NCBI RefSeq assembly: GCF_001426195.1
Contig: NZ_LMRS01000060.1
Location: 1-64,000, forward strand
DNA length: 64,000 nucleotides
Direction of reading: 5' to 3'
Origin: Sphingomonas sp. Leaf339
GTDB taxonomy: Bacteria > Pseudomonadota > Alphaproteobacteria > Sphingomonadales > Sphingomonadaceae
Shown one piece after another: positions 59,474 through 64,000 of the stretch. Both the position numbers and the translations under genes were made by a program. Each line of letters opens with the position of its first letter. Position 1 is the first letter of the stretch. Under the pieces are notes generated by a model. The model saw only the letters and a program-made list of their open reading frames with translations. It had not been told where the DNA came from and did no database searches.

Positions 59474-60598
59474 GTGCGTGACGCAGAAGAACGGCGTCAC
59501 GCGCGACGCCTGATTCCGTTCTTTTTCCGTCCTATACCTTCTAACCCCGATGCGCGCCCGAAAACACTTTATACTCTGCAGATCGGACGCGGTCTCGCCG
59601 CTCTAGCGGTATTATTCTATCATGCTAACCTAATAATCGGATTACCAAAATACTTTGGTACTCGCGCTGCTGATATTTTCATGCCCGGGCGTGCGGGTGT
59701 TCACTATTTCTTTGTGTTGAGTGGCTTTGTAATTGTACTAGCGCATTGGCGAGATTTAACGGAGTCTCCGGACATCGGGTCTTTTGCTTGGAAACGGTTT
59801 CGCCGGGTCTATCCGATGATTTGGGTTGTTCTAATACCTCTTATGGGTTTGGTCGCCATCGCCCCGTCCTTCTCGCCCGCTGGCGGCGCCTCACCTTGGC
59901 AGTTCCTCGCTGCGCTGATGATTACCCCACCTTTACACCGACCCTATGCCGAGCCATTTCTCGTCGCCGAGTGGACTCTACGCTACGAGATCATCTTCTA
60001 TCTTCTTTTCCTCGTCTTGCTGAAAAGCAGATCGCTATTTGTCGTTCTCACCCTTCCTGTTTTGATTGCGGGTATGGTGAGTCTCTCCAGCACCACAGAA
60101 GAGCCCACCAACTTCTGGGTGGCGCCTTATTTTCTTCTTTTTTTCATGGGTATGGCAGGGGGCTGGGCGTTCAAATCACTGCCAATCGGCCGGCCCGCAT
60201 GGTTGTTGGTCCTGGGCCTTGCGGGTCTGATCGCTTGCGCTTGGGTCGCCTATCGAACGGATATCACCCCCTTGCTTACCGTGGCCATTGGCCTGGTATC
60301 GACCATAGTAGTGGTGGGTGCGGCCCGGGCAGAGACGGGACGCCCCTCTGCCTTGGCGCGCGTCTTCACCTTTCTCGGTGATGCGTCCTATTCTATTTAT
60401 CTCGTGCATTACCCGCTGCTTTCGATCTCAACAAAAATGCTGATGCCGGTGACCAACTCGCCGTATCTTGCGTTCTTGATAGTGACCGGTCTGGCTCTTG
60501 CAGGGGGGATCGGCTGCCATTTGATGGTTGAACGCCCGCTGCTGCGCCGTATCCCGCGACGGCCCCCGGGTTTCGGCCGTCGTGCCAAGGAAAGCTGA
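59474..60598 (+). CDS. Acyltransferase-3 family membrane protein
   Basis: The likely start is a GTG (VRDAEERRHARR), giving 374 residues with about ten hydrophobic segments. The family opening YTLQIGRGLAALAVLFYHAN with its His and later GRAGVHYFFVLSGFVIVLAH are present. These membrane enzymes add acetyl or other acyl groups to surface glycans. The first third is much richer in A and T than neighbouring genes. It overlaps the following gene (TGATG). Confidence 0.88.
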   Translation: MRDAEERRHARRLIPFFFRPIPSNPDARPKTLYTLQIGRGLAALAVLFYHANLIIGLPKYFGTRAADIFMPGRAGVHYFFVLSGFVIVLAHWRDLTESPDIGSFAWKRFRRVYPMIWVVLIPLMGLVAIAPSFSPAGGASPWQFLAALMITPPLHRPYAEPFLVAEWTLRYEIIFYLLFLVLLKSRSLFVVLTLPVLIAGMVSLSSTTEEPTNFWVAPYFLLFFMGMAGGWAFKSLPIGRPAWLLVLGLAGLIACAWVAYRTDITPLLTVAIGLVSTIVVVGAARAETGRPSALARVFTFLGDASYSIYLVHYPLLSISTKMLMPVTNSPYLAFLIVTGLALAGGIGCHLMVERPLLRRIPRRPPGFGRRAKES

Positions 60599-61878
60599 TG
60601 TCTGATCGATCGACCCGCCGGATGTTCATGGGCACCGCCCTTGCCACCGGATTTGCCGCGCTTTCCATGCCCGCCTGCGCACAGCGGAATGGTCCCGCAC
60701 GTAGGTTCGACGTGCAAGATTTCGGCGCTCTTGGTGACGGAAAGGGTGATGACGGGCCTGCTTTCCAGCGGGCGATCGACGCGGCTGCTGCGGCCGGTGG
60801 CGGAACGGTGCGTTTTGGCCCGGGTATCTTTGCCCTGCGGCTTTCCCCGGGGCCTGGCGGCAACGGTGGCGCAGCCTTCACTCTTCGGTCGGGTGTGCGG
60901 CTTGAAGGTGCTGATCGCGCCCGTTCGGTGCTGCGTCTGGCAGACGGACAGCTTGGCCCCGGCACTTTTCTGCGGATCATCGCGAGCGAAGGCACGCTGG
61001 AGAACGCCGGGCTTTCCGATTTCACGTTGGACGCCAATCGCACTGGGCAGGGTGAATTCCGTGACGCCTCAAACGGCGGTGCGATCGTGCTCGGTTGGGG
61101 CGGTCGCTGTACGAATGTATCGGTCGAACGCGTCACCGTGCGCGGCGCGAACGGGCAGGGCATGATGCTGCTGGGCGCCGTCGGCAATCCCGGTCGCGCC
61201 CTGCGTGTGGCGGACTGTCTGGTGGAACGGGCCAGCTATATCGGCATCCAGAGTTCGCAATTCGACGGGTTGGTGATTGAGCGTAACACGGTGACGGATT
61301 GCGTCGACAACGGCATCGACGTTTATGGCAATGACGATGCGAACCATTCCATCATTGCCACGTCGCACAGAGGGGTAATCCGCGGCAACGTGATCCGCCG
61401 ATGCGGTATCGGTATCTTCCTGGAAACAGTCGCCGACTGCCAGGCGGTGGAAAACGATGTTACCGATTGCCGTCTGGCCGGCCTCAGGATCAACCGGATC
61501 AACGGGGAGCCGCGCAATCTGCTGGTGGCACGTAATCGCTTTGCTGGATCACCCTTCGGCGTGGCAGTCGGCGGGGATACCGGCGGTGTGGAAATCCGCG
61601 ACAACACCATCAGTGGATTCACCACCGCGGGGGTTCAGTTCACCTACAATGTCAGCCACATCACGGTGGCTGGCAATCGTTTTCTGCCGGCTAAGCCAAC
61701 CGTGCCGGTTGTACTTGGCCAGCCCATTGATCCTAAGCGGGACCCGCAGGAACAATTGGCTTTCGTCACCCTTGGACAGAACAGCGTGCCTCGCGGGCAC
61801 CGGGCGGATGCGATGTTCGTCAACAACTACAAACGCCAGTTCATGATCGACGTCGGTCGTTTTGTGCCGACCCGCTAG
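60598..61878 (+). CDS. Exported right-handed beta-helix protein (pectate-lyase-3-like)
   Basis: The 426-residue protein has a Tat-like leader (STRRMFMGTALATGFA) followed by a possible cleavage near ACAQ. The body is a beta-helix: the front has the pectate_lyase_3 pattern VQDFGALGDGKGDDGPAFQR, and the middle has repeated N-x-I-type turns (RNTVTDCVDNGIDVYGNDDA). Such proteins cleave or bind polysaccharides, often of their own cell. Coupled to the acyltransferase by a one-base overlap, it may be a lyase for the surface glycan. Confidence 0.82.
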   Translation: MSDRSTRRMFMGTALATGFAALSMPACAQRNGPARRFDVQDFGALGDGKGDDGPAFQRAIDAAAAAGGGTVRFGPGIFALRLSPGPGGNGGAAFTLRSGVRLEGADRARSVLRLADGQLGPGTFLRIIASEGTLENAGLSDFTLDANRTGQGEFRDASNGGAIVLGWGGRCTNVSVERVTVRGANGQGMMLLGAVGNPGRALRVADCLVERASYIGIQSSQFDGLVIERNTVTDCVDNGIDVYGNDDANHSIIATSHRGVIRGNVIRRCGIGIFLETVADCQAVENDVTDCRLAGLRINRINGEPRNLLVARNRFAGSPFGVAVGGDTGGVEIRDNTISGFTTAGVQFTYNVSHITVAGNRFLPAKPTVPVVLGQPIDPKRDPQEQLAFVTLGQNSVPRGHRADAMFVNNYKRQFMIDVGRFVPTR

Positions 61879-61939
61879 AGCGGCTGGATTGCCGGCACAA
61901 GGGTGATTTCGGCCTGATGCAACGCAGGCGGGAAGCATG

Positions 61940-62608
61940 CTAGGTCCGGTGCCGCACCCGAGCCGGCACGCCGAACGCGACCGAGCCTGCCGGGATCGAG
62001 CGAGTGACGAGCGAATTGGCACCAATCACGCAGTCTGCACCGATCTCCACCCCATCGAGGATCGAGACGTTATTCCCCAGCCAGCAATGGTCGCCGATCG
62101 TCACGCCACGCCGTTCGGTACGACCGGAAACGAAACTGCCGCTTTCATCCGCGGCATGGGCCTCGGCCGTGATGGTAAGCCCGGCGCCCGCCTGCACGGA
62201 GGCACCGATGCGGATCGGCCCGCCGATCCCGATCACCGCGCGCGGTCCAATATAGGATCGTTCGCCGATCCACAGCCCTTCAGCCGGATCGTTCAATCCG
62301 CTGCGCCCCTGGATCCAGGAGTGTTCGCGGATCGTCACCCTGTCGGCCAACACGATCCCGTGGCGCGCAGACCCGTCGACATAGCTCATGCCGCCGATCA
62401 ACACGCCCCGCCCCGTGCGCACCCGGCCGGCCATCACCCACTGGATGTTCGGTCCCAGCATCAGCCCGTTCCAGCGCCGCAACCGCAATGCCGACCAAGC
62501 AAGGCCACGTAGAGTAGGCCACCCACCCTTAGCGATCATGTAGCCCAGATCACCCGGCCCGATCGCATAGGTACGCCCGGTAGCGAGCTTGACGAGTTTC
62601 GCGATCAT
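61940..62608 (-). CDS. Hexapeptide-repeat acetyltransferase
   Basis: The 222-residue protein has a long run of left-handed beta-helix turns (VLIGGMSYVDGSA, IGERSYIGPRAVIGIGGPIR and the end WLGNNVSILDGVEIGADCVI). The last turns have the form of colanic-acid or Maa-type acetyltransferases with the catalytic His in the HCWLG segment. It should acetylate a sugar in the polysaccharide. The gene overlaps the glycosyltransferase upstream by four bases. Confidence 0.9.
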   Translation of the reverse strand: MIAKLVKLATGRTYAIGPGDLGYMIAKGGWPTLRGLAWSALRLRRWNGLMLGPNIQWVMAGRVRTGRGVLIGGMSYVDGSARHGIVLADRVTIREHSWIQGRSGLNDPAEGLWIGERSYIGPRAVIGIGGPIRIGASVQAGAGLTITAEAHAADESGSFVSGRTERRGVTIGDHCWLGNNVSILDGVEIGADCVIGANSLVTRSIPAGSVAFGVPARVRHRT

Positions 62609-63810
62609 GACACCGCCTCTTCCATCATGACCTCGTCATAGATTGCGATCAGCCGTTCATGAAAGCGATCCCCAGAATAGGTTTCGGTAACCCGTTTGCG
62701 GGCGATCACACCCATCGCCCGGGCACGTTCCGGATCGGCCAGTATCCGGTCCAACGCATCGGAAAGACCTCTGACATCGCCCGGTTCGACTAGAATACCA
62801 TCGATCCCGTCGCGTACTATCTCGGTCAGCCCACCCGTCCGACTCGCGATGACCGCCTTACCCGCCGCCATCGCCTCCGCTGCAGCCAGACCAAAGGTTT
62901 CCGGCGCGAGTGACGGCACCACGACGCAGGTCGCGGCTGCCACCGCCTGCGCCAGCGTGGCTTGATCCAGTTGACCAAGCATCTGCAGATTTGCGGGCCG
63001 GCTCGCCGCGATCGCGGCATGCAAGCTACCCTCTCCAGCCATGGCGAACACGGCATCGGGACGTCCTCGCGCCAGCTCGGCGAACAGGTTCGCCCCCTTG
63101 TAGCCCTCCATGCGCCCTACGAACAGCACCGGCGCACCCTTTCCTGGTGGCGGTGCGGGTCGCGCGGGGATAGCGACCGGGTTCGGCAAGGTGCGCATCC
63201 GATCGTCCGGCAGGCCCATAGTGCGCAGCAGTTGGCGCTGAAACTCGCTGACCGGCAGGAACCGGCGCACGATCCCGCGATATCCGAGCCGGTCGGCGAT
63301 CTCCATGTCGGCAAGCGAGGCGATCGTCTTCGCCACCGATCCGTTGCACCGGTGCCGCAACGCCGGCCAGCGTCGTCCACCGGCACATTCGTAGCAAATG
63401 CCTCCGTCGCGAAACATCGTCGAACGCGAACACACGGTGCGGTAATCATGCAGCGTCTGCACCACCGGCGCGCGTGCACGCGCGAGCGCCGGCAGGATGG
63501 CCGGCGACAGGCGTTTGAACCAGCTGTGGAGGTGGATGACGTCGAATTGCTCGTCCCGCAACAGGTTCGCCAGCGCCCGTGCCGCACGCGGCCGCCACAG
63601 CGTCGCCGGGACTTCAGAGAGCGGTGTGCTGTCCGTGCGGGCCGCTTTTGGGAACCGGTCTGCCCATGGGCTCGGTGCGTCGGTCGGGTCTGCGGCGGTA
63701 AAGGGCACCACCTCATGTCCGTGTGCCTCCAGGATGCATGTTTGATCGAACATGACGCGATCCATGCCGCCGGCAATGTAATGGTTCTGGCTGATATTGA
63801 GGATGCGCAT
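62605..63810 (-). CDS. GT4 glycosyltransferase
   Basis: The 401-residue protein has the two-lobed GT4 plan: MRILNISQNHYIAGGMDRVM at the start, PVLFVGRMEGYKGANLFAEL at the second lobe and SLAPETFGLAAAEAMAAGKA with the E-x7-E pair. It retains configuration when adding a sugar to a lipid-linked unit. Cys-rich residues near 140 (ECAGG region) resemble a family of O-antigen/EPS transferases. It is the first fully visible gene of a minus-strand unit with the acetyltransferase. Confidence 0.9.
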   Translation of the reverse strand: MRILNISQNHYIAGGMDRVMFDQTCILEAHGHEVVPFTAADPTDAPSPWADRFPKAARTDSTPLSEVPATLWRPRAARALANLLRDEQFDVIHLHSWFKRLSPAILPALARARAPVVQTLHDYRTVCSRSTMFRDGGICYECAGGRRWPALRHRCNGSVAKTIASLADMEIADRLGYRGIVRRFLPVSEFQRQLLRTMGLPDDRMRTLPNPVAIPARPAPPPGKGAPVLFVGRMEGYKGANLFAELARGRPDAVFAMAGEGSLHAAIAASRPANLQMLGQLDQATLAQAVAAATCVVVPSLAPETFGLAAAEAMAAGKAVIASRTGGLTEIVRDGIDGILVEPGDVRGLSDALDRILADPERARAMGVIARKRVTETYSGDRFHERLIAIYDEVMMEEAVS

Positions 63811-63830
63811 GATGGTACTCTGCTATGCCG

Positions 63831-64000
63831 TCAGCGCAGCGGAAACCGGCTATCCGGTCCCAAGCGTCCCGCCAGCCCCTCCGCAGCGCTTTGGCGGATG
63901 AAGCGGTAGTTCTGCATTCGGCCCGTTTTACGGGCGTAGAAACGCAGAATCGAGAAATAGAGCTGGCGGTTCAGCGCAAAGACCACCCGGTTGCGGCGTC
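63831..64000 (-). CDS. 3' part of a further gene (start outside window)
   Basis: A minus-strand frame open to the window end ends with TGA at 63831. About 55 C-terminal residues are visible, basic and aromatic (RRNRVVFALNRQLYFSILRF, later RFIRQSAAEGLAGRL). Coding composition and position, 20 bases ahead of the GT4 gene, suggest one operon. The end resembles the basic tail of some family 2 glycosyltransferases, but this is too little to name it. Confidence 0.6.
   Translation of the reverse strand, partial: RRNRVVFALNRQLYFSILRFYARKTGRMQNYRFIRQSAAEGLAGRLGPDSRFPLR

Noticed and set aside
1..64000. CRISPR arrays, tRNA and rRNA genes, prophage structural genes
   Set aside because: No regularly spaced 25-40 bp repeats, no cloverleaf sequences with conserved arms, no rRNA stretches and no capsid, portal or tail proteins were seen.

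Overview
The window looks like high-GC alphaproteobacterial DNA of the Sphingomonas type. The clues are two exported proteins with a C-terminal PEPxxWA-type sorting signal, a sphingomonad-style REP fragment, GGAAC-type candidate general-stress promoters, and a RepA/ParA backbone like those of sphingomonad plasmids. No rRNA, tRNA or CRISPR array was seen. This genus-level call rests on protein resemblance only.

Left part (1-19 kb). It opens with the 3' end of a GH51 arabinofuranosidase, followed by small stress and membrane proteins, an AraC regulator and a MASE1-PAS-GGDEF diguanylate cyclase. Next comes a tightly coupled plus-strand operon (5343-15866): an SPL-type radical SAM protein, a metallophosphoesterase, a glycosyltransferase, then three glycosyltransferase fusions (to UDP-galactopyranose mutase, to a Gfo/Idh/MocA oxidoreductase, and to a GH1-like glycosidase), with an MDR dehydrogenase before the last. 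Behind it on the minus strand lie a GH130 enzyme, a small conserved protein and a CPA1 antiporter. Together these suggest synthesis and remodelling of a galactofuranose-containing glycan.

Middle part (19-45 kb). This holds a PEPxxWA protein, a nitronate monooxygenase, a shortened Mfd-like translocase, a SulP transporter, and a decayed IS3-family zone with a 23-bp REP fragment inside the transposase gene. An SGNH esterase follows. A five-gene minus-strand tricarboxylate-type uptake operon (binding protein, OprP-type porin, CitMHS carrier, AbrB-type membrane protein, hydrolase) faces a divergent TctD/TctE-like two-component pair. Beyond are a GH28 polygalacturonase, an HNH protein, a second PEPxxWA protein, an SDR with YxxxR in place of YxxxK, and small envelope proteins.

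Plasmid-like module (45-53.6 kb). It contains a RES/Xre toxin-antitoxin pair with a 9-bp inverted-repeat operator, a GntA-like (YqcI/YcgG) plus DUF1989 gene pair, RepA with four iterons spaced exactly 32 bp apart, a winged-helix plasmid protein, ParA with a small partner, and a broken IS630 element. Six copies of the palindrome TGTCGACA are concentrated here. The window is therefore either part of a megaplasmid or chromid, or a chromosome carrying an integrated plasmid.

Right part (53.9-64 kb). This is a surface polysaccharide locus: GDP-L-fucose synthesis (gmd, fcl), a GT11 fucosyltransferase, a Wzx-type flippase, an FkbM methyltransferase, an acyltransferase-3, a beta-helix protein, a hexapeptide acetyltransferase, a GT4 glycosyltransferase, and a gene cut by the window end.
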